Positions 1 through 12,010 are shown, counted from the stretch's first letter. The stretch: DNA of 64,000 nucleotides from Notolepis coatsorum (GCA_963971535.1 OZ020599.1:99530713-99594712), one strand, 5' to 3'. The notes: a model not told the origin generated them from the letters alone. Numbers and translations are program-made.

Positions 1-1754
1 TAGCTTGCGGCTGGGTCAAAGCTAATAACGTCAACAACCTCGCGCGATGTGTCGACGTCGGCTGGCCCTCAAGGCCCCGCCACCAGACACAATTTTTTTA
101 ATAGAAAAAAACAGCAATTCGAACACAGTTCTAATCGTTGCCAATTCCATACCGTGGCGGTACAAGCTTTAACAGCCCACCAGCCACTCGCCAGGCCGAC
201 CCACCCATGGCGTCGGCCGGGCGGGGCACTGTTTCAATATGTCAAAAACAAAGGACTGATGTTAACACGAAGCACCAGTGGTGGTTGCAAACAGCAACTT
301 CCACTGTGGTGTGCACCATGAAAAGGGTTAAAAGGATTAAAGAACTAAACCACAAAATACTGTAGAATGAGCAAACCCATACACACAACGTTAAGGGGAG
401 GCGGACCAGAGCGAACTAGTCCCGCCTTCATTCAAAATATTCACAACAGCACACCAGCCCTAGCTTAGCCCATTTACCAAAAAAGGTAAACAAAGCCCCC
501 CCCGCACTACTCCCCCAGTATACCGATTGACCGTCAGTATGAATGGTTGAGAGGAGAGAAAACTGTAGCAAGACAGACCTTCTCATAGCAGAGTGACAGA
601 ACGAAACAATAGCCCACTACACAGGGCCGCCTCAGGGGGTGGGGGGCCTCGCGTTTAAATTTGCCCAGGGCCTCACATTTCTCCCAGGCCCTGCCCCTAT
701 ACTACTACAGCCTAGCGTGAAGCGATGTGGGACCCAGATCAACAACGCCTGCGCACAGACACGCAACATGTTTACCATGTCGGCTGGACCCATGGCCCCA
801 CTACCCGACGCCAATGTGGATAGGAACTAGCCAGCTGAGCCATAACCTGCCGTTAAGTCCCATCCTGCAGTAATATAGCTCTACTGCTACACCGCTGAGC
901 TCACGCATCGCCCCAGATGGGGACACCGTTCCATAGACCCCGCCGGAACACAAGGTAACATACCTGGCTAGGATACCTAGCCACGGCCTACCCTGTTGTC
1001 AACCCATTTACCCGAAAAAAGGTAAATAGGACTCAGCAAAAAAAACCACAACAGCTACCGACTGACCTTCATTGATGAACCGGGCAAGAGGAGGGAGAAG
1101 TGACAACATCTCACGGCGGAGACATTAGAACAGCGTAGCAGTTAGCAGTAGCAATAGCATGTGGCATTAGCGATAGCATGTAGCATAGCATTAGATGTTT
1201 AGTAGCACGCCCAAGACAGCTTGGAAACCGTTCCCTGCAGTGAACGTTCACCAAACCATCCTGCCCCCGGCGCCAACACACAACATGGTTGTGTAACAAA
1301 ACAAACCAGCATTACTAACACTAATACCCATGCCTGAAGACACAGGGCCTACCTGAGTACAAGCTCGCCCGACAGCCAATCTTGTACAGCTGAACCTCGA
1401 TCTGCTGTCATTAGATGAGGAACATCAACATAGGCCCGTCGTGTCGCCGAAAACATGCGTCGAAGATGCCAGGGGCCAGCAACCTCCGGTAAGCTTTCAA
1501 CATTATGACTCTGATCTTTTTCATCCTGCTAGTTAACGTATGGTGCACGCAGCCAGTACGCTGGGACGAAAATAGAGGAAGGGTGTTTTGGTGACCAGAG
1601 TCACGGTTATATGGGCGGTGCCACCATAGGGGCGGGGCCCCATACAGGTGGGGTGCATGTAGTTGTTTCGTTGGAGATACAATAGGTATCATAGGAGATA
1701 AGGGGTATCTCATAAGGCTCAGAGCGGGACGCGAAAGCAAATACGATATATAAC
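1..1754 (-). mobile_element. DIRS-like retrotransposon, 5' portion (copy 1), cut by the window edge
   Basis: Positions 132-600 match the interior of the larger element at 42701-49167 (counterparts near 45443-45745 and 48204-48370), and both copies end in the same ATATATAAC terminus. About 1567-1754 is the 5' inverted terminal repeat. No coding domain of the element falls inside the window. The 5' leader holds two diverged versions of one segment (about 455-625 and 1000-1140, both with a CCATTTACC motif and a run of C or A). Position 455-457 is the unoccupied CAG site that carries a 2.4-kb insertion in the other copy. The element abuts LINE sequence at 1755 with no visible target duplication, as expected for DIRS elements, which integrate with a tyrosine recombinase. 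Confidence 0.8.
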
Positions 1755-2095
1755 TAGCTCATGGAATTTTGCATGGCGATAAGGTCGGTTTTGAGCATGG
1801 CCTTAAAAGTATGTAGAGTGCTTGCAGATTTTAAGTTTAGTGGGAGTTTGTTCCAGAGGTTTCGGCGCTGCGACTGCAGTCTTGTGTGTGTGATTTTAAG
1901 GCAGATTTGACTGTTTGATCTGAGGGATCTGGAGCTGGCTGATTGGACCAAGAGTTCCTTTATGTAGGCTGGGGCGAGACCGTTTATGTATGTGAACATG
2001 AGGATCTTGAAATGAATGTGTTGTTTTACTGGGAGCCAGTGTAGGGATGCAAGGACTGAGGAGATGTGGTCCCTCATCCTGGTGCCCGACACCAT
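1754..2095 (-). pseudogene. LINE ORF2 C-terminal fragment (CR1/L2/Rex group)
   Basis: An open stretch of about 113 codons reads as the region after the reverse transcriptase of CR1/L2-group LINEs: the DHIS..L..LHWLPV block, then a run rich in SRSLRS, then WNKLPLNL and a LKT end. The catalytic palm (FADD motif) is absent, so this is a 5'-truncated dead copy. Its 3' end coincides with the terminus of the DIRS-like element, suggesting that element landed in or beside it. Confidence 0.75.
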
Positions 2096-2239
2096 GCATG
2101 TGTGTGCGTGCAGTACATTGGATTAAATAACCTCTCCTCCATGGCAAATACATTTCCAGTCAGGTGAATAAGAACTAACATCCTCTCGGACACTGTAATG
2201 GGCGTAGACTCCTCTAATTTCATTATCCAAAATTGAATG

Positions 2240-3345
2240 TCTCCATTACTCTATGTTGGCAAGTTCAATTTGCAATGTAGTACAGTAACAATCACACGAG
2301 ACAGTGCCATTACACAAGCTGAAGCCATAATCAATACTAAATCCAATAAGCACATTAGAGACAAGCTTTCGGGGTCATTAAAACCACCGGGCACTCCCAG
2401 ACCTGTCTCTCTCTCCTCTCACGCAGCTGTGTTCTCTCATTGGACCTTGCATTCAAAGTAGCCCAAGACCTACTGCTCGCTGTTTGAAGTTGGCTGTTTT
2501 CCAAGTAAATCGACTGAAATCTCTGCGCTGAAAATGATAACCGATATCACTCTGGCACACAGGTATGTGGATATATCATCATTTATATCCCCGGATGACA
2601 TTCTCAGGGATATTATGGATTCACCGTGACCACCGCTACGCTACGCTATGGCGGCTGTGGCAAATCGTTGGTGTGAATGCAATAACTTGGATAGCTTTAT
2701 TCAGAATATTTTTGTATTTGCCACAAACATTCATTCCCAGTAGAGAAAGAACCCTGTGGATCTTGGTGACTTTGTGACCTTGTTATGAATAGTATATCCA
2801 GAGATGCGGCTCCTCCACGGACCTACAGTATGAAGTCCGCCATTTTAAATGTTTTAAAAACGTTTTCTTCCCCCTACTCTTCCCTCTAGCCTAATTCTCA
2901 CCAAACATGCTGTGTGGCATCTGGGTACCAACATCTCCCTCCTAAACCTGCAGGCCATTTCGAAAAAATACCTGAACATTAACTCGCATCGGTTTGTGAT
3001 AGATTATTAGTTACTGGGTATTTCAAAGTACCTCATATTTGGTACCATTTTGAACCCAACAACTAGGGCTTTCCAATGATATGAAATATGTGTATGATCA
3101 ATATTATTTGTTATTATTATTCATATGTAGTTGCAATCGAACTTGTTGAACTTAAACTTTAAGATACAAATAAATTGTCAAGCACTTTCCTTACTTGGTA
3201 TTAGAATTGTTGTATATGGAATGTAGACAATCTTGTTGGCAATATAGAACAGTTGACAGGTTAGAAATAGCATCTATGGTTCAAAAGTTATGAATTAATG
3301 AATGAAACTAGATTAACTGCGTGCAGGGCTCATAAATCCTGGGAA
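2240..3345. other. Gene-free stretch, no recognised feature
   Basis: AT-moderate sequence without long open frames, tandem repeats or recognisable transposon termini. A short run of CTACG repeats near 2634-2647 is the only local oddity. Confidence 0.5.
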
Positions 3346-3370
3346 GCGAATAATTCCATTCTCGAAGTCA

Positions 3371-3397
3371 ACTTCCGGTATGTTGTTGCTAGGCAAC
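3371..3397 (+). promoter_or_regulatory. Candidate promoter: ETS site and palindromic RFX X-box
   Basis: ACTTCCGG (3371-3378) is a full ETS-family site on the minus strand, and GTTGCTAGGCAAC (3385-3397) is a perfect inverted repeat matching the RFX X-box. Both lie about 120-150 bp before the ATG of the THAP fragment at 3520, in a locally GC-rich stretch. ETS and X-box sites together are common in TATA-less vertebrate promoters. Function here is inferred. Confidence 0.4.
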
Positions 3398-3519
3398 TGC
3401 GGCGTGGGGGAAACATGCACGCCGCCGTGTACATTGTGTACGGTTCATTTAGTGCAGAAACGGATCGGAAAAGCGGCAAATTAAACACAATCAAGGGTAA
3501 TTTTCTTCAGTGCATCACG

Positions 3520-3744
3520 ATGCCAAAGAGCTGCTGTGTTACGCTTTGTACTAGTAATACCATAATCAAAAATCCAAATCGAAAGTTTTATATAATACCA
3601 GTTGAGGCATCACGGATAGCTGGCGGCTATCAAGAGGGCACATGTAGACTCAGACGGGAGAGTCGATCAAAGCAGACCCTGGCCCCCAAGTCAAATCATA
3701 CGTATGTCTGCTCTACCCATAAGGAACAAATATGTATATCGTAA
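3520..3744 (+). pseudogene. THAP zinc-finger fragment (decayed)
   Basis: The 74-codon frame starts MPKSCCVTLC, the usual THAP opening with the first Cys pair, continues through NRKFY, and ends with PKSNHTYVCSTH, which supplies the final C-x2-H of a C2CH finger. The middle is poorly conserved: the usual Trp after the basic stretch is missing, and no AVPTIF-like motif follows before the stop. THAP domains bind DNA and occur in host regulators and in P-element or Kolobok-type transposases. A stretch resembling a 3' splice site (TTTTCTTCAG) lies just before the ATG. An ATTCTCGAAG block near 3358 recurs inverted near 4066, which could mark ends of a small element, and an AAGATGGCGGC (YY1-like) motif lies at about 4039. 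Transposon origin is more likely than a host gene. Confidence 0.6.
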
Positions 3745-4430
3745 ATTAAGTTTTATTGGCTGTGAGGCTGTAAACAGCAGAGAAATGTTAGCTGCTAGCT
3801 ACTTCACCATATAACGTTAGTCCATTCTCTTCAAGTAGCCTACATGCCTTTTCTTCCGCCTTAGAATCACCTGAAAGGCTTTCGAAATAGTGAAATGCCA
3901 TGTTGGCCTCAATATTTTCAAAACAAATGATATGAAAAGGTTATGAAATGAACAAGAATGTGATAAAATATGTTATAAAAACGGAGCTCAACGCATACAT
4001 TTGATTGTAGAAATCCGTTTGTTTTCCACCATACCAAGATGGCGGCGGGCTTGTGACATCAGAGTGTCTTCGAGAATGACCGCACGCTCTGGGGCTTTAG
4101 TCAAAAGACGCAAACATTTTTCAGGGGGTCTTATATAATCCCTGTGATGACTTGCGGAGTGATATTACCGTCGGTTTACCATATATGGAATAGGGAAGAG
4201 CCCATGTAAAAAATTTCTGCATCCGCGCTAAACTGCCTGAATGGGAGTGGTCTACCTGGCAACAGGCTCTAGTCAGCGCAGACACTGATTTAGCGCTAGG
4301 AAGTTAAAGGTGTCATTTACATAATTGATAGGTCAAACCATATGACCAATTTAATTTTGGAAGAACGCATGGTAAACAGGAAGTGATGCATTACTTGTGA
4401 ACGCATTGACCGATTTGCACCAAACTTACA
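3745..4430. other. Sequence downstream of the THAP fragment, no gene seen
   Basis: No coding domain is recognised. It includes the YY1-like motif and the inverted ATTCTCGAAG block noted for the THAP fragment, and TA-rich sequence up to the next transposon. Confidence 0.4.
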
Positions 4431-4434
4431 ATAT

Positions 4435-5787
4435 GGGCCATTCTACCGAATTGGTTGAAAGTCAGGCTGGAAATATTTTGAAATGTTTTAGGTTTTATTC
4501 CCAAAACTTTGTCAGAATATATATTGTACCATATCTAAAGTACATATATCTAGTGAGCGTACCGTACATTTTTATATTGTATTTTCAGAATATTTTGGAA
4601 TGTTTTTCCTCTCCCAAAAATGTTCACTACCGAAACATAGTAATACACTCTAGTAAAAAAGTTTGTGTAAGATTTGTGAGATTGTGTTTCCTTCCCTTCT
4701 CTAAAGAGTATTTCTTTTCTGAAGGTTTTCACAATTAAATCAATGAAAATGAAATGTTTACCAAATTTCAAAGTTCAATTGATACAATTAATCAAAATCT
4801 AAATGCAATCTTTCTCTGTAAAATGAATAACACTGATCATATTGATTTCAGAGTTAATGATTGATGAAATTGAACATAACATTTTAGTTTATAACTCAAT
4901 ATACTTAATTTTTTTACAAAACACCCAGTGTTTCGGTAGTGACTGCATAATACATAAAAACTGAATATTGAGCATAAAACCCCCCAAAGAATACCTTATT
5001 GAAGAGATGTGTTCCATTCTTAAAGTTACACACAGATTTTCTGATTTTGGAACACATTTATTTCAAAATGATGGGATTTAACTACTTATCATTCCATTTT
5101 GTCACTACCGAAATGATCACATCACTACGGAACTTTACCATAATTTTTCGGTAGTGACTGTTTCGGTAGTGACCATTCTGGCTAACTTTGAGCATAACTA
5201 AATAATGCTAGCAAGCACATGGCTAGTATACACATCTTTGAAGAGGTGTACACACATAAAAACATAATATTCTGCATGAAACCCCAAAAAAGTTTACTTA
5301 ATTGGTGACAAAAGTATGGGATTTAGCTACTTACCATGCAGCCATGAGGGACAGGGAGGCAGTGTCAATGCCTGGTCAAAAATGCAGGGGTGTGGCTAAA
5401 AACCAGGCTCAGCCAATGGACTAAAACTCCTGTGTTTCGGTAGTGACATGAAAACTAGGGACAAGGTTTTTTGAGTATAGTTTTTTAATAACTAAATCGT
5501 TCAATTTCTGTTTAAACTTAATCATGAAGATCTTTGAAATTACACCATTGAACTAAATCTAAAACATTTACATGTCAGGGTTTGGGACAGCTACTTCCCA
5601 ATAGTAAGTACCCTATAAATGATGATTTTGTATATATTTAGCTCATCACAATATAATTTAATGCCTTGGGTTTAAATAGATCATAACATATTCTTAGTAA
5701 ATATCTATGTCTGAATACTTAATTGTTTTGTTAAATAGTTTTTCTTGTTGTGGGACTGCACTTTGAACTAATTCGGTAGAATGCCCC
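4435..5787. mobile_element. Non-autonomous DNA transposon with CATTCTACCGAA termini
   Basis: The ends are inverted: GGGCCATTCTACCGAATT at 4435 and its near complement ending at 5787, flanked on both sides by ATAT (4431-4434 and 5788-5791). The core TTCGGTAGTGAC, or its complement, recurs at least six times inside (for example near 4625, 4930, 5102, 5150, 5162 and 5435), the pattern of subterminal transposase-binding sites. No transposase frame is present. Superfamily is not assigned. Confidence 0.7.
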
Positions 5788-5817
5788 ATATAGCAAGGAG
5801 GCCTGTGAAGTTCTGAG

Positions 5818-6351
5818 TAGGGATGGGTACCGAATTAGGTACTTTTAAGGGTACCGACCGAATCACGTCGGTACTACTGAGTACCGATTCACGCGAGATC
5901 CGTCGGTGCCACATTTCGGTACTGTAAAAAAATAAAGTATAATTTTTTTTAACTTAATTATTTTATTAAATGTCTTTGTCCGACGAGGTGAATGTTTAGT
6001 TTACCGCTAAACGAAACCTATGAAGTGTGCCGCATGTTCACGTCAACATTCACACGCACAATATACGCTTACCTAGGATTTGACTTGATTCAACAACAAA
6101 GCAGTCGGGGGAAATGACAAGCCGAAAACGTCGCAAGTGTTGTTACACTTTACAAAGCTAGATGCAGACAACGCTCGCTGCAATATTATATATGATAATA
6201 AAAAGTTTGGATTTTTTTTTTTTTACAACTGGGATAGGTAGATAAAATGTTTATAGACTAAAGTACCGAAAAAAGGTACCGTTGGGTACCGGTATCATTT
6301 CACAGGTACCAGTACCGGTACCGGTTCAAATGTGAAAGGTACCCAACCCTA
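5818..6351. mobile_element. hAT-type MITE, GGTACC-rich, with 8-bp TSD
   Basis: Ends TAGGGATGGGTACCGA and GGTACCCAACCCTA are inverted. GTTCTGAG occurs immediately on both sides (5810-5817 and 6352-6359), an exact 8-bp duplication as hAT elements make. The ends are rich in GGTACC/GTACCG repeats. There is no coding capacity. A second copy is at 34533-36539 in opposite orientation. Confidence 0.9.
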
Positions 6352-6654
6352 GTTCTGAGGCCTTTGATAATGATATTTGAAATGTGCTGTTACTTTGTGA
6401 TATCCTATATGTTATGCAGACTAGAATCAGTCTAGGGGTATTCAGGTTAGCAATCCAAGCTCCAGCCCTACACTACAAGACAAATCACTTTTGTTAAACT
6501 CTTGTTTGAAGTTGTTGAAATGGTCCAACTTCTCAACATCTTTCTGTTCACTGCTAAAATGACATGACGTAGGCCTACCGTCGCCCATGAGAACAATAGT
6601 AGATTTCAGTCTATGTTTATTTGCCGGCTGTGATATGAAGCGAGCAATGTGCAG

Positions 6655-7545
6655 CGGTACTTCTACAGCTGGGACCCAGCAAGGTGGAGGGTAGGTACTT
6701 AACAGCTGGGAACCAGCAAGGTGGAGGGTAGGAAGTTCTAAAGCTGGGACCCAGCAAGGTGGAGGGTAGGTACTTAACAGCTGGGACCCAGTAAGGTGGA
6801 GGGTACAGTAGGTACTTCTACAGCAGGGACCCAGCAATGTGGAGGGTAGGTTATTCTATAGCTGGGACCCAGCAAGGTGGAGGGTAGGTACTTCTACAGC
6901 AGGGACCCAGCAAGGTGGAGGGTAGGTACTTAACAGCTGGGACCCAGTAAGGTGGAGGGTAGGTACTTCTACAGCTGGGACCCAGCAAGGTGGAGGGTAG
7001 GTACTTAACAGCAGGGACCCAGCAAGGTGGAGGGTAGGTACTTCTACAGCCGGGACCCAGCAAGGTGGAGGGTAGGAAGTACTACAGCCGGGACCCAGCA
7101 AGGTGGAGGGTAGGAAGTGCTACAGCCGGGACCCAGCAAGGTGGAGGGTAGGTAGTGCTACAGCCGGGACCCAGCAAGGTGGAGGGTAGGTAGTGCTACA
7201 GCCGGGACCCAGCAAGGTGGAGGGTAGGAAGTGCTACAGCCGGGACCCAGCAAGGTGGAGGGTAGGTAGTGCTACAGCCGGGACCCAGCAAGGTGGAGGG
7301 TAGGTAGTCCTACAGCCGGGACCCAGCAAGGTGGAGGGTAGGAAGTGCTACAGCCGGGACCCAGCAAGGTGGAGGGTAGGTAGGTACAGTAGGCTACATC
7401 TACAGCCGGGACCCAGCAAGGTGGAGGGTAGGTAGCAGGTAGCAAGGTGGAGGGTAGGTTCTTCTACAGCTGGGACCCAACAAGGTGGAGGGTAGGTAGG
7501 TACAGTAGGCTACATCTACAGCTGGGACCCAGCAAGGTGGAGGTC
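6655..7545. repeat. 38-bp minisatellite, about 23 units
   Basis: The unit contains GGGACCCAGCAAGGTGGAGG. Units up to about 7050 alternate TACTTCTACAGC and TACTTAACAGC forms (36-38 bp). Units from 7050 to 7400 are nearly uniform, with GTGCTACAGCCGGG. The last part is irregular and twice carries an extra TACAGTAGGCTACATC block. The array drifts in type from left to right. Confidence 0.95.
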
Positions 7546-8325
<780 letters not shown>

Positions 8326-8340
8326 GGACAGCAGCCTGCA

Positions 8341-8415
8341 CCTTAAGGTGGTATTGAGAGGGCACATTATATTGTATCATAAGATATAATGTGCCCTCTC
8401 AATACCACCTTAAGG
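8341..8415. repeat. Perfect 31-bp inverted repeat, hairpin with 13-nt loop
   Basis: 8341-8371 is exactly complementary to 8385-8415. TTAA lies near each outer end, so the 67 bp between TTAA tetramers could be a tiny TTAA-targeting MITE. The size and pairing also resemble a microRNA precursor, although perfect pairing favours a young inverted duplication. Confidence 0.9.
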
Positions 8416-8929
8416 CTCTCTTCACTCTCCCACGCTTCTCTCTTCCTCCAAACATAACAACAAACACACCGCTCCGTCTCTGTGTGTGTGTGTGTGTGCG
8501 TGCGTGTTGGGCGAGTGTGTGTCTGTGAGGGGGAGAGACGATAGAGAAGCGCTGCCGGTAAAGCATGTCACTCTATCTCATTTGATCCCGAAATGCTTTA
8601 ATCCGAGAGCAAAGAGGTATTGAAGCGCCAGCTATAGCAAACCAACTAAGTGCACACCGCCACCTGCTGTATTGGGGTGTTGCTCCCTCAAGTGTGCTCT
8701 GGGACGAAATGAGATGGGTAGTGAGGAAGCTGGCCAGCCGGGGAGTGGGGAGGGGGGACTATCGTTCTCGAGGACGGAACGGACCAACCAATCCTAATGA
8801 GAAAACACCCTCAAATACAAGTAAGGTTTTATCATGGCAGCCTGAGAATGTCCTTGTGAATTGCTACCGGTACTTCTGAAGGGATTAGTATATAATGTCA
8901 CTTTGATAATGCAAAACAATAAATGTTTG
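8416..8929. other. Unassigned sequence with a short (TG)n tract
   Basis: A short TG-rich run at about 8480-8525 is the only simple repeat. No gene or mobile element is recognised. Confidence 0.5.
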
Positions 8930-9945
8930 CTACCCCTCCCCCAATTTAGTCGTTATGCCAATTCCCTTCCTGGTCGTTGCGCTGCCCTACTGTCTGTGCG
9001 GGGAAGGTGTAGACTACCACGTGCCTCCTCCGATACATGTGGAATCGCCAGCTGCTTCTTTTCACCTGCCAGCGAGGAGTTTCACTGAGAGAGCGAGGTT
9101 CACCCTATCTCCTCCAGATCTCCTTCTCCAGATCCCCTCCCCAGATCCCCTCCTCCAGATCCCCTTCCCAGATCCCCTCCTCCAGATCCCCTCCCCAGAT
9201 CCCCTCCTCCAGATCCCCTCCTCCAGATCCCCTCCTCCAGATCCCCTCCTCCAGATCCCCTCCTCCAGATCCCTCTCCCCAGATCCCCTCCCCAGATCCC
9301 CTCCTCCAGATCCCCTCCTCCAGATCCCCTTCCCAGATCCCTCTCCCCAGATCCCCTCCCCAGATCCCCTCCCCAGATCCCCTCCTCCAGATCCCCCTCC
9401 CCAGATCCCCTCCCCAGATCCCCTCCTCCAGATCCCCTCCCCAGATCCCCTCCTCCAGATCCCCTCCTCCAGATCCCCTCCTCCAGATCCCCTCCCCAGA
9501 TCCCCTCCTCCAGATCCCCTCCTCCAGATCCCCTCCCCAGATCCCCTCTCCCCAGATCCCCTCCTCCAGATCCCCTTCCCAGATCCCCTCCTCCAGATCC
9601 CCTCCTCCAGATCCCCTTCCCAGATCCCTCTCCCCAGATCCCCTCCTCCAGATCCCCTTCCCAGATCCCCTCCTCCAGATCCCCTCCTCCAGATCCCTCT
9701 CCCCAGATCCCCTCCTCCAGATCCCCTCCTCCAGATCCCCTCCTCCAGATCCCCTCTCCCCAGATCCCCTCCTCCAGATCCCCTTCCCAGATCCCCTCCC
9801 CAGATCCCCTCCTCCAGATCCCCTACTGCAGCAACCAGGATTCATACCCCTGGCCTCCCACCTGCGAGCAGCACTGCCAATTGTGTTTGAAAAGGGAATT
9901 GAACCCGGGTCTCTGTGGTGGTAGGCGAGTGCCCCTGCAAATCAA
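8930..9945 (-). mobile_element. tRNA-derived SINE containing an expanded minisatellite
   Basis: 8930-9104 and 9831-9945 match the two halves of the SINE at 31084-31556 (minus orientation): the CTTTTCACCTGCCAGCGAGG block on one side, and the degenerate tRNA-like head (GGTCTCTGTGGTGGTAGGC) on the other. They are separated by a tandem array that sits where the intact copy has a single CCTCCCAGATCCTTCCC-like segment. Confidence 0.8.
9105..9830. repeat. GATCCC-core minisatellite, about 726 bp, inside a SINE
   Basis: Units of 12-15 bp alternate among CTCCTCCAGATCCC, CTCCCCAGATCCC and CTTCCCAGATCCC forms. Lack of stop codons in several frames reflects composition, not coding. Confidence 0.95.
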
Positions 9946-10320
9946 TTTTTACTACTCTTTCTGCCGTGGAAACTTGATTGCACTAGAATACATTGATTGG
10001 AGTTACTTTTATTAATCCCATATGGATTAGTTTATTGCTCGTGAAGGGCGTTTTGTGTGCAAGCAGATGCACAGAAATCACATCACCTCAGTTTTTACTA
10101 AACCCCATAGAATCACACGATTTCATTCAGTCGCTATGTAAACAGAATGTCTTGTGGGGGTGGACTGATATTAGGTTCATCGATCGACTTTACAGTCACT
10201 ACAACAGAAAAGATTTAGATGGAAATGGTTTGCCGATCCAAACATCATATCAAACATGAGTTTCATAGGCCAGTTACGGACTGGGTAACCTAGATATACC
10301 ATACAGTAGTGCACAGTCAA
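9946..10320. other. Unassigned sequence
   Basis: No gene or transposon ends recognised. A TGAGTTTCATAGGCC stretch at about 10257 resembles the arm of the inverted repeat that follows. Confidence 0.4.
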
Positions 10321-10431
10321 TCAATGAGTTTCATAAGCCTTGCGCTATTGCAGTGGTTCCCAAACGTTTTCATTAATTTCACGCCCCACACTTCACCACT
10401 GCAATAGCGCAAGGCTTATGAAACTCATTGA
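10321..10431. repeat. Perfect 36-bp inverted repeat with 39-nt spacer
   Basis: 10321-10356 is exactly complementary to 10396-10431. The inner arm and loop contain CAGTGGTTCCCAAACG, a phrase typical of hAT MITE ends, so the structure may be an inverted duplication formed around a hAT end. Confidence 0.9.
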
Positions 10432-10544
10432 CGGAATGGTTGCAAACCGTACATGAAAAGTTATGAGTTCCGTAGGCTCCTTACAGATATAACTGGGAGA
10501 CTGACAATGACACTATGTAACAACCCATCATCTACACTCACAGC

Positions 10545-10920
10545 ACACATCCACACGTACACACTCACTTTAAATAAACACTCACCTTAACACCCACTTT
10601 ACTCACTTTAGACACTTTAACACACTTTATATTTATTAGTAAAGAGATTTGCACTACAATTCATACCTCATTGCACCGTACCCTAAGTTTGTACCTCATC
10701 CCATTTCTGCATTGTACCTCGCTGTTACTCTTTTTACTCTGTATTGTATGTATATTGACTGAATACTTATTTTTTTTTCGTACTTTTGACTTTTTCTATT
10801 TTATACTTTGTATCTATTTTTATCTAGCACACTCCCAGGGGCTCATACAGAATTTTTTTTTTCATGATCAAGTATTCTGTATTTTACTATGAGAATTAAT
10901 AAACAAACTTGAAACTTGAG
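10545..10920 (+). mobile_element. Retroelement 3' end with CTTGAAA tail
   Basis: A CA-rich then T-rich stretch ends in AATAAACAAACTTGAAACTTG. Related tails occur at 51361-51508 and 63420-63725, and inverted at 16595 and 28985. This fits the 3' end of a LINE or a SINE that borrows its tail; the coding part is absent. Confidence 0.5.
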
Positions 10921-11074
10921 ACCTAGATAGAACTCATTGTAATGTTTCATACAAAGTGTGAACATGGATTGAATTAGATTGGTGTGAGGATAGTGAGAGG
11001 ATGCATGCTGGTTAGATAACGCACTTTATTTTTCTCAACATGTGTTACATCTTCAATCAAAACTATTTTGGAAC

Positions 11075-11155
11075 CCTAGGGGGACAGTGACTCGGGAGGC
11101 AGAGCAGTCATCTGGTAAAAGTGCTTTGGATAAAAGTGCTATATAAATGGCACCA
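11075..11155 (+). mobile_element. tRNA-derived SINE, internally deleted
   Basis: It opens with the GACAGTGACTCGGGAGGCAG head of the SINE family seen at 25562, 26757 and 49849, then jumps to the TTTGGATAAAAGTGCTATAT tail. ACCCTAG occurs at both ends and is a plausible target duplication. Confidence 0.7.
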
Positions 11156-11397
11156 TTTACCCTAGAACTAGTGCAGTGTCCCCTAGTGGAACCCTAGAAC
11201 TAGTGCAGTGCCGATTCAGGGTGTGGCCGTTGGGGTGTGGCCATTCGGAACAGGGCGATTGCTTGGCCCCCGTAAGTGCTGCTTGCAGTGTAAATTAGTT
11301 TCAACCGCTCATGCAATCGGCACTGCACTCCTCTGGGTTCTCAGCAATACACCCACCGAGCATGAAGTGGTTCTCGAGATGCAGTACAGTATGTGGA

Positions 11398-11620
11398 GGA
11401 CAGACACACACTATAGCACCACCAAGACATTGGAAGGACGGATAGATACACACTATAGCACCACCAGGGTATTGGAAAGACGGATAGATACACACTATAC
11501 TAGCACCACCAGGGTATTGGAAGGACGGATAGATACACACTAAAGCACCACCAGGGTATTGGAAGGATGGATAGATACACACTATAGCACCACCAAGGTA
11601 TTGGAAGGATGGATAGACAC
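11398..11620. repeat. 42-bp minisatellite, about 5 units
   Basis: The unit contains CACTATAGCACCACCA and ATTGGAAGGA, with an exact 42-bp spacing between successive CACTATAGCA blocks. One unit has an extra ACTAG. Confidence 0.9.
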
Positions 11621-11639
11621 ACTATTTTTTTTCTTACAT

Positions 11640-12010
11640 TTTTGTCATTTAGCTGACGCTTTTATCCAAAGCGACTTACAAGTTCTGTACGACAAGTCAT
11701 CAGGAAGGGCACAACTCTATCAGCTGAGAAACAATGTTCATCAAAGTGTTGAGTGCTACAGTGTAGGTTAGTATATTAGGACAAGTGTATGACAGTAAGG
11801 TTAGTTCTTTTTTATTATTATATATATATTGTTTATATTGATTGAAGAAGTGTGTCTTTAGTCGACGGCAAAAAGATTGGACGGGTTTCGGCTGTCCTAT
11901 AACTGTGGTGGGAAGTTCGTTCCACCATTGTGGGGCAAGGACCGAGAATAGGCGGCTTGACTTAATTTTGGTATCAAGGCAAGAATGACTTGTTGGAACA
12001 CACACGTCAA
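11640..12010 (-). pseudogene. LINE ORF2 C-terminal fragment and 3' UTR
   Basis: The minus strand reads RLFSVLAPQWWNELP, then SFCRRLKTHFF, the C-terminal block of CR1/L2-group ORF2 proteins. The 3' side continues into a conserved fish LINE 3' region (CATTTAGCTGACGCTTTTAT on the plus strand at about 11647). No catalytic domain remains. Confidence 0.7.

Noticed and set aside
9037..9924. Pro-rich secreted or structural protein of about 300 residues
   Set aside because: It overlaps the GATCCC minisatellite inside a SINE; all frames look alike and there is no signal peptide or domain.
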